Shown here in pieces: positions 11,901 through 23,900 of a stretch of DNA of 64,000 bases. This stretch comes from Gibbula magus (lineage: Eukaryota > Mollusca > Gastropoda > Trochida > Trochidae): NCBI GenBank assembly GCA_936450465.1, contig OW388289.1:75504593-75568592 (forward strand). The letters are read 5' to 3'. A model generated the notes under the pieces. That model saw nothing but the letters and a program-made list of their open reading frames with translations, was not told the origin of the DNA and did no database searches. A program made the position numbers and the translations under genes. Numbering within the stretch: the first letter of the stretch is position 1; every line of letters begins with the position of its first letter.

Positions 11901-14900
11901 CATAGTATATACTCACTCCTTCATCACATTCCACCTGTTCCTGTTTTTATGTATGCCACTTCTAAATGCCCTTCAAAAACATATTACACCCTTTGTATAA
12001 TTATTCCCTTTGTTGGAGAAGATGAAAATAGGTTTTAGGTCCTCGACCACAGAGTCACAGAATCTACAATTTATAATCCATCAATAGCTGAAGAGTGTGT
12101 ACACAAAATTCACAGCTTTTGATTCTGGAGAGGATAAAAAAAGTTTTAAGATGGTGTTCTCTGTGGTCTTTATTAGGGGCCACAGAGTCACTTAATCTGC
12201 AATTGACTTTATTATGAGATATCACTTGATCTCACACCAGCGATATGTCCTGTGCAACACACTTATGGATGATACATAATGGACGGCATACTTGGTATGT
12301 CTGTGAATAATGTTACACTTCTATCATCACACTGGTGCAGTTAGATATATTGCTGAAGTGTACTGATGGAGGGTGTGGCTATAGCACACAGCGTCTCATA
12401 CTATAAAGCATACAATAGCATATATTGATTCAGGGAACTCGTATGGTGATACTTCTAATATAATATATTGATCAAGATAATTATGTAGTAATATACAGAT
12501 CAATTCTCAGGGTATTGTCACCATGCAACAGTTGTAATCTTACACCAATAGTATTAAATGCACCTAAAGATATTTCTCAAAGACCATGCACTCACTACAT
12601 CATTATTATCCCCCCGCTGTGCATTTAGCGCGAAGCGGGGGATTTAGTATTCGGCTGCGTTTGTCCGTCCATCCGTACAAAATGGAATAACTCAAATACT
12701 ATTCCCTGGATTCTTTTCATGTTTTGTATATGGGTTCATCATAGAAAGAGTAATGTTCCTACAGAGGTTTGTGACCTTGACCTTCATTTCAAGGTCACAA
12801 CAAGACTTTGTCATTTTACCCTTGTCAGCGGGATATCTCAAGAACAATTCGCTGGAGTCTCTTCGTATTTCACACATAGCTTCTCCAAGGAAAGTCAAAG
12901 GGCTGATTAGATTTTGGTGACCTTGACATTATTTACAAGGTCATTGTGGAATTTTGAATTTTTCGGCATGTTAATGTATATGTAAAGGTTGTCCGTGAAA
13001 TATCTCAAGAACCATTCACTGGAATTTCATCATATCTTACACAAAGCACCTTAGCTGATTAGATTTTGGTGACCATGACATTATTCTCAAAGTTACAGCA
13101 GAATTAAAAATTCTTTTTCAGAAGGGATCCTCCTTGGGGTACTTATTGCATAAAATCCTAGATTTTAGATATATGACAGGTTGTAACTATATTTTCCACA
13201 TAAAATTAGTTAAAAAACTAAAAAAACGTACTTTGGGTCACCCCTTTCGAGCCTCACCCCTTACGGTTGTCATGCAACCAAGGGCGGTAACTCTAACCTC
13301 ACCACTTTCCAATCTGTCATTCTAGTTGACTGGTCGCACGAAGTTTTTTGCTCTCAAGTTTTCTGAGTTACGTCTTCCGATCTTGAAGAAAATGGCCCAA
13401 AAGCAATCTGTATGTGTGGTAACTTCTACCTTTTTACAGTAGGGTCGAATGGCTTCACGGTTTTAGTCGTAGATTTCGTGTATTTGTAACTTACTTTCGC
13501 GCACATGGCGGGAAAGTCGACCCAAGATGGCGGCCATTTTTCTCGATCGATGTGTTTTGACCGTGGAATTTGGTTAGATCTGGGCTTTCCACGTTTATAT
13601 ATATATATTTTGGGGTTTCATATTCGATTTCTGTAAGTATTTCGAATAGCCCACTGGCCTGCATGCAATTTAGAAAATTACATGTTCTTTTTCTTCCAGT
13701 GATGTTTAGGGGTGTGGCCATGTTTGTTTACGTTTGTACAACTTCGCATTTGCCATTCGCCTCTGCTATTGTTTTTTACATGCATGTTACAAAACAATTA
13801 CATCTCATTCCCCCATGTATTTGTATATATATTCTTTAAGAAATTATATATATACGCATGTTGCAAGGATCGGTCTTGAATGGCTATTTTGTTTCTAGCC
13901 TTTCAAGCCGTGTTCCCTGTGTAATGGACCTGTCTCCATAACGGACGGGCATGACGAGTGCTTGCGCTGTCTCGCACAGGATTTTCATCACCCTCTAAAG
14001 TGTGATATCTGCAAGGCTTTCACCCCTAAGGCCAGGGCCAGACGGGATGCTGACCTGGAGTTTTTTGCTAGTGCCTTGTTGCAGAGCAAGGACATAGCGA
14101 ACCTCGACCCTCCATCTAAGGCTAAGAAGCTAGCTAAGGCTAAGCTTAGTGGTAAGAAAGGTAAAGGTAAGGCTTCGGCCTCCGCGACTGTGTCCTCGAT
14201 CAAGCCGGTCCTCGATGGTTCTTCATCCGAGGCCGACTCAGTCGAGGACCGGCGGGGGGCCTCAGCCGGGGAACGTACCCACCCTCCCACCCCAACAACA
14301 ACTAATGTAACACCTAACGCTAACCTTTTTGATATGTTGCAATTCACTGCAACCATAACACAGCAGATGAAGGCTATGATCGACTCGGCGGTCTCGGGGC
14401 TCCGTACGGAGCTCCGGGCCCCGAGTCGGGAGCCCGATGCTACTCCAGCAAGGGGAGAACTCGATCTCGGCATAGTCCAAGGCACGCTTTCTCCCCGGGG
14501 TCCCCACCTCCCAGGTTCACCCCTGCGGAGCATGGAGCCCCACGCCAACACACAAACACACCAGCACTCCCAGACACCTGGCTCCGGGCAGGTCTCGTCT
14601 GGGGGACCGCTGGCCCCGCCTAACCTGGAACCACTCCTTGGTGTTGGTTCCCAGGTGACAGCTACCACCTCTACTCCAGGGTACGAGGCGCCTCCTGTGC
14701 TTCAGGATCAGCGTGCTCGGAACCCTGCCCCGTGCTCCGAGACCCCCGGCCTAGTGTCGGGGTCCTCCGGATCGCACGTGGGACCCAAGAGCATCCCCGG
14801 GACCCAGGTCTCGGGGAACCCACTCGAGCTCGGTCCTCGAGCTGGGGGCTCGGGACAGCCGGCGACAGCTGACGGGTTCTCTCGGGGCCTTGTCGACGCC

Positions 14901-17900
14901 CGTGACTCTTTCCTTGTGGACTCCGAGGTTGGCTCCGGCCTCTCGGAGCGAACGGGGATCGAGTTCATGGACGTCGATGAGGTTCGGGAGGACTCGGGTT
15001 CTTTACCAGCTGCCGCTGCCATCAGGAACCTCCGTGGCTTGATCGCGGAGGCTATCCCTGGTGTTGCTGCCCCGGTCCCCGAGCCCGAGGACATGGACTA
15101 CCGCTTGTCGGGGGAGGCCTTCGCTAAGAGCAAGGCTCCCGTAGTGGGGCTCCGCGTGCTCCCTTCACTAATGGACGAGCTAGTCGATCCCCTCCTAGCT
15201 GGTGCCCGCTCTACCGCCGATCTAGGCTACTTATCTAGGCGGTATCAGCTGGGAGAGGAAGGCTTGTTCGATATTCCGTTGGTGGGGGACTGCGTGTTTA
15301 CCGCGGTTTCTTTGCACCGGCCTAGGGTTACACCCTCGGTCGGTAGGCAAGGTCGGCGGCTGCCACCCTTCACTGTTGGAGCATCTGAGTTAAAGGTGGT
15401 GTATCGGTACTATGAAGATCAGTATCGTAACGCCGCCCAGCAACTCCAGATTGCGGTCCATCAGGCGTACCTGGCCTCCATGCAGGACCAGCTCGCTTCG
15501 AAGGTTGAGGTCTCGGGGAATTCTTCCTCTGAGCTCCTCGGGCAGCTTACCGCGGTCGGTGGCCATCTGGCGCGCGACTCTATCAAGTGTTCGGCTAACC
15601 AGATGGCATGCGCAGTGGTGGGAATGCGCAAGCTGTGGCTGTCGGCGTCAACTTGGATGCCGTCAACCCAGCAGTCCCTGCTGAATTTGCCTTTCCGGGT
15701 CGGCTCTACGCTCTTCCCGGGGGCTCAGCAGGTACTCCGGGACACCGCGGACGTCGTCACGACCTGCCGGGAGACCTCTAAGGTTCTCTCCGTGCAGGAT
15801 CCAGACGCCAAGCGCGCACGCGTGTCCAACCCTCCCCCTGCTCGTTCCTCAGCGCCGACTGGGAAACCAGCTTGGATGTCAGCTAGTCTGAATCAAGCTG
15901 GGGGCAGGGGCAAGGGTCCCAAGAAGCGTGGCGGGAAACACCAGCAGCCATCGGGCAAGCAGGGGTTTCGGGGGCGCGGGAAGCCAAACCAGGGCTCCTA
16001 GCTCCTCCCGTACCGCTCGGGGTGTCCAAAGTTCCGGGGGCCGGAGTGCCGCCGGAGACGGACACCTTATGCTTATTGGGACACATCCCTGTTGGCGGCC
16101 GACTGTCGAGGTTCATAGACGCTTTGGCCAAGGCCACGTCAAACACCTGGGTCCTGTCCACACTCAGGGAAGGCCACATGCCACAGTGGAAGCGCGGTCC
16201 ACCTTCATTTACCGGGGTGCGGCACACGAAGGTGCCCTCCGCGCCGGAGAAGGTGGACATCCTCCGCTCAGAAGTCAAAGCGTTGCTGAGCAAGGCTGCG
16301 ATAGAGCTAGTGCCTGTGGGCCAGGAAGAGAGCGGATATTATTCCACATACTTCCTGGTGACCAAGAAGGGCGGAGGGTTCAGACCTATCCTAAATCTAA
16401 AGATCATGAACAAACTCATAGAGGTACCATCGTTCAAGATGGAGACTCTAAGGTCTGTGATTTCGTCAGTGCAGGTCGGGGAGTGGCTATCCTCCATAGA
16501 CCTCAAAGACGCTTACCTTCACGTACCGATGCACCCAGACTTCAAGAAGTTTCTGCGGTTTGCATTCGACGGGAAGTGTTATCAGTTCAGGGTGTTACCC
16601 TTCGGAATCTCAACGGCTCCGAGGGTATTCACCAAGCTCATGCTGGTAGCTGCTCAGGTAGCCAGGTCTCAGGGCAGGTGTTGTCATCCCTACCTGGACG
16701 ACTGGCTCCTCAGAGCGCTGTCTCAGCTACAGAACCACGAGTCCACCCAGGCCATTCTGCACACGTTGGTCTCGCTGGGGTGGATCGTGAATCTCAAAAA
16801 GTCGGAGCTAGCCCCATCACGGGACTTAGTCTTCCTGGGCTCCAGGTTCCGGACGGAGCCGGGGATCGTATCCCTGGCCCCGGACCGGGTCCCGAAGATC
16901 CTCGGGGCTGTGAACTCGTTTCTCAGCGCTCCAACCCACACGGCTCGGGTCTGGCTCCAGCTCCTCGGAGTCATGGCAGCGACCATAGACGTGGTTTGGA
17001 GGTCCCGGCTCCGCATGAGGCCCGTCCAACAAGCTTTGGCGGGTCTGTGGTCCCACTCGGAGTCTTACGAGAAGCTGCTCGTCACTCCGGGGTGGGTCTT
17101 ACCACACCTCTCTTGGTGGACCAATGTCGATCACCTGACTCGGGGTTACCCCCTGCAGGCTCCGGCGCCGACCCTGACTGTTCAGACCGACGCCTCCCTC
17201 ACGGGATGGGGCGGGGTTCTGGGATCTCGTACGGTCTCGGGCCTGTGGTCACAAGCCGAGTCTCAGATGCACATCAATGTGTTAGAACTCAGGGCGGCCA
17301 GGCTAGTCTTGCAACATCTGAGGGATCAGGTGAGGGGTCAGGTGGTCCGGCTTCAGCTGGACAACAGGACCGCCATGGCTTACATCCTCAATCAGGGCGG
17401 GACGGTTTCTCCGTCCCTCCTGGAGGAGACGTGGCAGTTCTTCCTTTGGTGCGACGAGGTCGACACCACGGTTCTGCCAGTGTACTTACCAGGGGTGGAC
17501 AATATCCGAGCGGACGCTCTGTCTCGCCGGATTCTTGCCCCCCACGAGTGGCTACTGGATCGAGAGATATTCGAGACTATCTCCCAGTTATACGGGTCAT
17601 TCCAGGTGGATCTGTTTGCGTCAGGGACGAACTTTCAGATACCCCAGTTTTGCTCCAGGATACCCGACACTCGGGCTCTCTCCCAGGATGCATTCGAACT
17701 GGACTGGACAGACAGAGTTCTGTGGGCTTTCCCACCAGTGCCTCTGATCTCCAAGGTCCTTGCCCGTCTAGCCACTCATCCTCCGCGTCTGCTGGTGCTA
17801 ATCACACCTCTGTGGGCAGCGCAAACTTGGTTTCCACAGGTACTCAGGTCTCTGGCTATGCCACCTGTTCTGTTACCGTGTCGGCCGGGACTTCTGTCCC

Positions 17901-20900
17901 AGGACGGAGCCCCCTACCCCAACCCCAGGGTGCAGTGGGTGGCTTGGCCTCTGTCCGGAATCGCCTCCAAAGTAGCGGTATTCCTGCACGAGTTGCAGAC
18001 ACAATACTGGCTTCGAGGAGGGATTCAACGAACATTCAGTATGAAGATAGATGGGCCTGCTATTCGCGCTGGTGTGCAGATAGGGACGTACTCGATCCCT
18101 TTTCTGCAGATCTAGTGTTGGTCCTGGAGTTTCTGCAGTCTAGATTGGATGCGGGCTTGGCCGCATCTACTGTCAGAGGTTACTCCACGGCTATTTCAGC
18201 CTTTCATGTCCCGGTGGACGGCGCTCTTTTGGGTGCCCATCCATTGGTCCAGCGTTTTTTAGCAGGCGTGGACAGGATCCGGCCTCCTGTGAGGCGGATC
18301 AGCCCAGTGTGGGACCTTTCAATAGTCCTCGATTGGCTATCGGGGCCTAGGTTCAGGGATTTGTCTTCACTGTCTCTCCAGTTATTGACCTGGAAGGCAG
18401 TTTTTCTAGTGGCGGTGGCGTCTGGCAGACGGGTAGGCGACATACATGCTATGTCCGCCGATCCCGATCTCAAAGTCTTCCACAGGGACAGAGTCAGTAT
18501 CAGGCTGCCAGACTCCTACCGGCCAAAAGTGGCCCACTCCTTTCATGTGTCGGCCCCCATTGAATTGCCCGCGCTTAGACAGCCTGCAGCTTCGGGCTCT
18601 CAGGCCTCGCACGATCACATCCTAGACGTGCGTAGGACCTTGAGAGCATATGTTAAGAGAACAGCCTCTATCCGTAGGGATAGTCAGCTTTTCTGCTGTT
18701 ACGGTGGAGGTAAACAAGGTTTGCCCGCCTCCAAACAGTCAATCTCGAGATGGATTGTCTCGGCAATATGCTTAGCGTATGTTCACAAGGGCCGTGAGCC
18801 CCCAGGTGACCTCAAGGCTCATTCGGTTAGGGCAGTCGCGACGTCCAAGGCGTACGCAGCGGCCCTGCCTATCGAAGAGATCTGCTCCGCTGCTATCTGG
18901 AGCCAGCCTAGCACGTTCATTCGTCATTACCAACTCGACAGGCTCTCGGGCGAGCGTGCTCGGTTTGGTCAGACAGTTCTCTCCGGTGGGCAGAGTCGTC
19001 AACCCCCTAGCTGAATGAGCTGATGAGGGTTGGTCGATCTGTTGTTTTTAATTATTAACTAACGCCACTAATATCCGTTGATACTAAGGGCCCAAGTCCT
19101 TTATCCCACGGTTATTTCCCCGGCTGAGGACTCCCGTGGGGTGATCTTTGCTATGGGATTTTTTGTCCTCATCTTCTCTCTTTCAAAAAAGGGGGGGGGG
19201 CGGGGTTTTCAGACCTGTAAGGCGACTGAGAGTGCGCCACGTAATCCCCAGGTCATTGAGGTTATAGCCCATGGTGGATCCATTTTTGTACTTTGGGTGA
19301 GTAATCTCTTGTACTTCGTTTTGCGCCTTCGGGTGCAGTCTGAATGCCACTGCCATTGATTTAATCTTTGGGAGTCTGTCTTATGCAATAAGTACCCCAA
19401 GGAGGATCCCTTCTGAAAAAGAATCGAACAAACCTGTATAGGTTCCAGATTCTTTGAAGAGGATCCTCCTTGGGGTAGGGCCACCCACCTCCCCTTCATT
19501 CAGCCTGCATGACTGGATTGGAAAGTGGTGAGGTTAGAGTTACCGCCCTTGGTTGCATGACAACCGTAAGGGGTGAGGCTCGAAAGGGGTGACCCAAAGT
19601 ACGTTTTTTTAGTTTTTTAACTAATTTTATGTGGAAAATATAGTTACAACCTGTCATATATCTAAAATCTAGGATTTTATGCAATAAGTACCCCAAGGAG
19701 GATCCTCTTCAAAGAATCTGGAACCTATACAGGTTTGTTCGAATTTTCGACATGTTTGACAGTCTATTTTGCTGATCTTAACATTATTTTTCAATTTTGA
19801 AGTATTAATTTGCGGCGGGGGATCATGTCACCTTAGTGACAACTACTTGTGTGTTAGAAGCAATGTATCAATACAACACCCTACCTAGTAATTTGCTTAT
19901 CCATTCTGCAACCTTTGTGATGTTTTTCTTTAATTTGTCATATATAAATTAACAAAATTATAGTAAGATTCCTGCATGTACTGTTTATACTGAAATAATT
20001 TATACAATTTTCCTTTGTCATACAGTTCACGGGGCCAGAGGTCTTCAAGGCAAGAAATCAGGTACCATGTTCACGATGATTATTTTTTAAATATTTGAAA
20101 TTTGAAGTAGTAAATGCTAAGTGTTGTCTTTGAGAGCATTGTTACCCACATTGTGATGGGTCCTGGAACAGACAAGGATGGTTGATTAATGTGTGCAGAG
20201 AATTTATTTCGTCAGCGTTGAAATATGGCGTCACGAACAAGGAGGATGTGACGTCACCGGATACTGCTACCCGAACAACTGTCAACCACTAATAAAATCC
20301 ATTCCAGACGTCTGCTATCAGATTTGTTTGAATCAACAATAAAACAATGAAAAATTACGGTTGGGGAGGGGTCACTGTTAAATGTTAACAGTTCAACTTT
20401 TTTACACCAAAATACCAACATATATAATGCTATTTTGTGCCGACAACACACTCCCCTGCAAAATTTAATGTCGACCCGACATTCTCACAACATCAAATTG
20501 CTAGAGGTCTTTTGTATTAAAATACATATCTGCAATAAGTAGTACACAACTGCATGAAGTATTACACTTCGCTGTATGAAAAATGGTTGATCAGGCCATT
20601 TACAACACAGATGCTTTCAAAACATAGGTGCAGCATCTCTACTTCATCATCCATGATGGTGCAGAAACATCTGACAATACAACCAATATCTATGCGACAC
20701 TCGTTCCTTTCCTTCACTTCCATGTCCAGATGCACCAAACCCAAAACTGTGTAGCGGCACTAAAACAACGAACAACAATGCTGAATATTGGCACTAACAG
20801 TCACCAAAAAAAATACTCACAAGACATTTGGGGCAACTATATATTAACTTGATACATTCTCTCAGTCACATCCGAAAACAACCTATTTACAAGCTACAGG

Positions 20901-23900
20901 AATCATGTGTACTAAAATAGGAGAAGAATAATACTGCAATGGTACAGGCACAACCATTGGAAATCTCTGCTGCAACCACACTTTGGGTGTTACTGAATAG
21001 AATAATGGGGACATGTGATAAGTTGAAGCTGGGTATTCAGTCTTCCCACCTAATCTGTCATACGTCAGTCTCATCGGGGGATGCCGGCTTCTCATTGGAG
21101 GATATCTAGATTCAACCTGATTCGGAGATACACTTTGGCCTGAGGGTTCAATATCATTGTCACTTTGTCCCGTATCATTGCTCTCAGAATCATGAACACT
21201 ATGCTCCTCGGACTGCTCGATATCCAACATCACACCATCAATGTCTTCTGACACATCATTATTATCAATGTCCACATTATTGTCGGTTACATCATCTTCC
21301 TCGCGTGCCACTGATCTCATAGGCTGTTCTCCAATGTATCCACCCATGTCGTATTCATAATCAGATTCTTCAACATCTTCAGTGTTTCTAGGTTTCTCTA
21401 TGTCCACTGTGACTTTCTTCTGTCTTGTGTTAGTGTCACTCTGGACTGGCAAAGGAAGGTTATCACATGGCAATAGCAAGTTGCGATGCAAAGTCCTTGA
21501 AGGTGTCGATTTGCCTTCTGGCTTGACTACATACACGGGGCTTTCATCTGTCATCCTCTCGATAACAATGTATATCTGATCTTCCCAGTGTGAACGAAGT
21601 TTCCCAGGACCTCCTTGATTCCTCATGTTTCTCACTAACACCCGATCTCCTGGTGCAAGGACTGTAAAATGGATTTTCCTGTTGTAGTGTTTCTTAGATT
21701 TCACAGATGACTTGTCCATCTTCTCTCCTGCTATCTTGTAAGCTTGTTCCATAGTTTTCCGCCAGTTTTCTACAAACTTCTGGTGATTTTTCCTCTCTTT
21801 TCCTTCTTCCAACTCAAAGATTAAGTCAATAGGAAGACGTGGTGATCTTCCGAATAGAAGGTAAAATGGAGAGAACCCAGTCACTTCGTGTTGCGTACAA
21901 TTATACGCATGAACAACCTTGTTGACAGATGATTTCCAATCAGCTTTCAAGTTGTCAGGCAAACATTTCAACATTTCAAGTAGAGTTCTGTTGAACCTTT
22001 CAAGTTGTCCGTTCCCCTGAGGGTGATATGGGGTAGTTCGAGATCTGGCTATGGAACTGTTTTTTGCAATCTGCTTGAACAGTGAATTTTCAAATTCTCT
22101 ACCCTGATCGTGATGGAATCGAGCGGGAAATCCAAACCGAGGAATGAAGTCATTAAAGAGTTTGTCAGCGGCTGTTGTCCCTGCTTTATTTCTTGTTGGA
22201 TAGACTTGCGCAAAACGGGTGAAGTGATCCATTATGACCAACATGTATTCATATCCTCCCTTTGACTGTTCAAGGTGTACGAAGTCCAGAGAGATCAATT
22301 CAAATGGTGCAGAGGTGGTAATGCTCTGGGCTGGAGCCCTAGTCAGTCTTGAGGGTGCTTTCCTTTTGACACATTCACACTTGCTTGTGACGTATTCTTC
22401 GATGTCCCGTTTCATATGGGGCTAGTAGAATCTTGGCCGTGCAAGGTTCACAACTCTCTCAGAGCCTAAATGTCCCATCTCCTCATGCAGTTCCTTGTAC
22501 ACAAGAGGCTTTAACTCACTCGGCAACACCAACTGTCTTCGGATCTCACCTTTTCCAACCACTGTTTCTCTCCAGAGAATGCCTTTCTCATATAGCTTCA
22601 GTTTTCCCCATTCTCTCCTCATAGCCCGCATTACTGGTGTGTCGCCTTGACATTCCTTCAGTGGTGGCTGCTTGTTCCTACTGATGTAATCCAGGATCTG
22701 TTGGATGTCTCTGTCATCCTGTTGTGCTTTCTTTATGTCTTGAGGAGACAGTAGTGGCTTCACATTTGAATTCACCCCACTGCTATCATCAGGGTCAATA
22801 TGCAAGGCGTAGATCCAAGATGGGTCTCTGTTTGACTTTTCTTTGTTGAATATAGCACCGATGGTGGTCTCTACCAGCTCACGAGGATAGGCCTTCTTCG
22901 CATCCGAGATGTCCATGGGTAATCTCGACAAAGTATCAGCATCAATGTTACTCTTCCCGGGCCTGTACCTGATTGTGAAATTGAAATCTGATAATTCTGC
23001 TATCCAACGATGCCTTGTTGCATCAAGTTTAGCACTATTCATGACATATGTCAGTGGATTATTGTCACTGAAGACCACAAAGCTGGGGGCGTAATAGAGG
23101 TAATCTCGGAATCGTTCTGTTACCGCCCATTTCAAGGCTAGGAACTCAAGTTTACCGGAATGCAAATGGTAGTTCTTCTCTGCTGGTGTGAGTGTCCTTG
23201 ACCCATAGGCAATTACTCTCAGTCTTCCTTCACATTCTTGATAAAGGACAGCACCTAATCCATCTTGCGAAGCATCTGTATGTACCACATAGGGCTTCTC
23301 AAAGTCTGGATACATCATAACTCTATCATAATCTGTCACCATGGAAACAAGTTCAGAAAGTGCTCTTTGCTGTTTGTCTGTCCACTCAATCACAGTCTTT
23401 GAAGACAATTGTCCCATATCTCTCTTGTTCTTTGCTTTTACCTTTTTAGTGGGTTCGGTCTTTTCAGAGTGGTCGCTCTTCAAGAGATCATACAGTGGCT
23501 TTGCCCTTCTAGAGAAATCAGGGATGAACCGTCTGTAGTATCCGAGGAACCCCAGAGTTTTGCGGAGGTCTCCCACTGTCCTTGGACTCTTTTCCTCCAG
23601 CCTTTTCACAGCCTCTTTGTCCGCCGGATCAACTCTATAGCCGTCTTTCGAAACCAATGTTCCAAGATACCGGACTTCCTGTCGAAACAAATCACATTTA
23701 CGAGGTTTTAGCTTTATGCCTCTAGACTTCAACCTTCTCAGCACAACCCTCACATCCTCTAGATGTTTCTCAAAATTGTCACTGAACACTATCACATCAT
23801 CCAAATAGGGAATACAGATCTCGTCTCGCAACCCTACCAGACAGTCATTCATGAACCTCTGAAATGCTGCAGGGGCATTAGTCACTCCAAAAGGTATCCT

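Larger units (their letters stand above)
5998..12608 (+). other. Rab11-FIP intron 1, 5' part
   Basis: No exon recognised. Contents noted: a truncated SINE (6100-6160), a tandem repeat near 8311-8512, an inverted copy of the 4.8 kb repeat (about 10190-10350) and a hammerhead-like repeat (about 11838-11985). The rest is unremarkable AT-rich sequence. Confidence 0.5.
13110..19741 (+). mobile_element. DIRS1-type tyrosine-recombinase retrotransposon, apparently full length
   Basis: About 6.6 kb with inverted terminal repeats, an internal complementary region, and in order a Gag-like ORF, RT/RNase H with a methyltransferase-like tail, and a tyrosine recombinase. There is no target duplication, as expected for recombinase-mediated integration. 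The ends follow from the internal complementary region, whose two halves are exact complements of the two termini. The element is much more GC-rich than the flanking intron, with codon use unlike the host exons. It lies sense to the Rab11-FIP gene, within intron 1. No stop or frameshift was seen in its ORFs, suggesting recent arrival; transposition competence is not shown. Confidence 0.9.

Noticed and set aside
14708..15094. Minus-strand ORFs within the DIRS Gag region (also 13988-14668, 15883-16293)
   Set aside because: GC-rich shadow frames of ORF1; no recognisable protein.
15928..17940. Long upstream extension of the tyrosine recombinase frame
   Set aside because: It runs antiphase through Gag and RT/RNase H coding sequence and has low-complexity composition; only the part after about 17950 resembles a recombinase.
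20883..21400. Possible env-type ORF at the end of the Gypsy element
   Set aside because: The sequence is the acidic C-terminal tail of pol in the same frame; no signal peptide or membrane segment seen.
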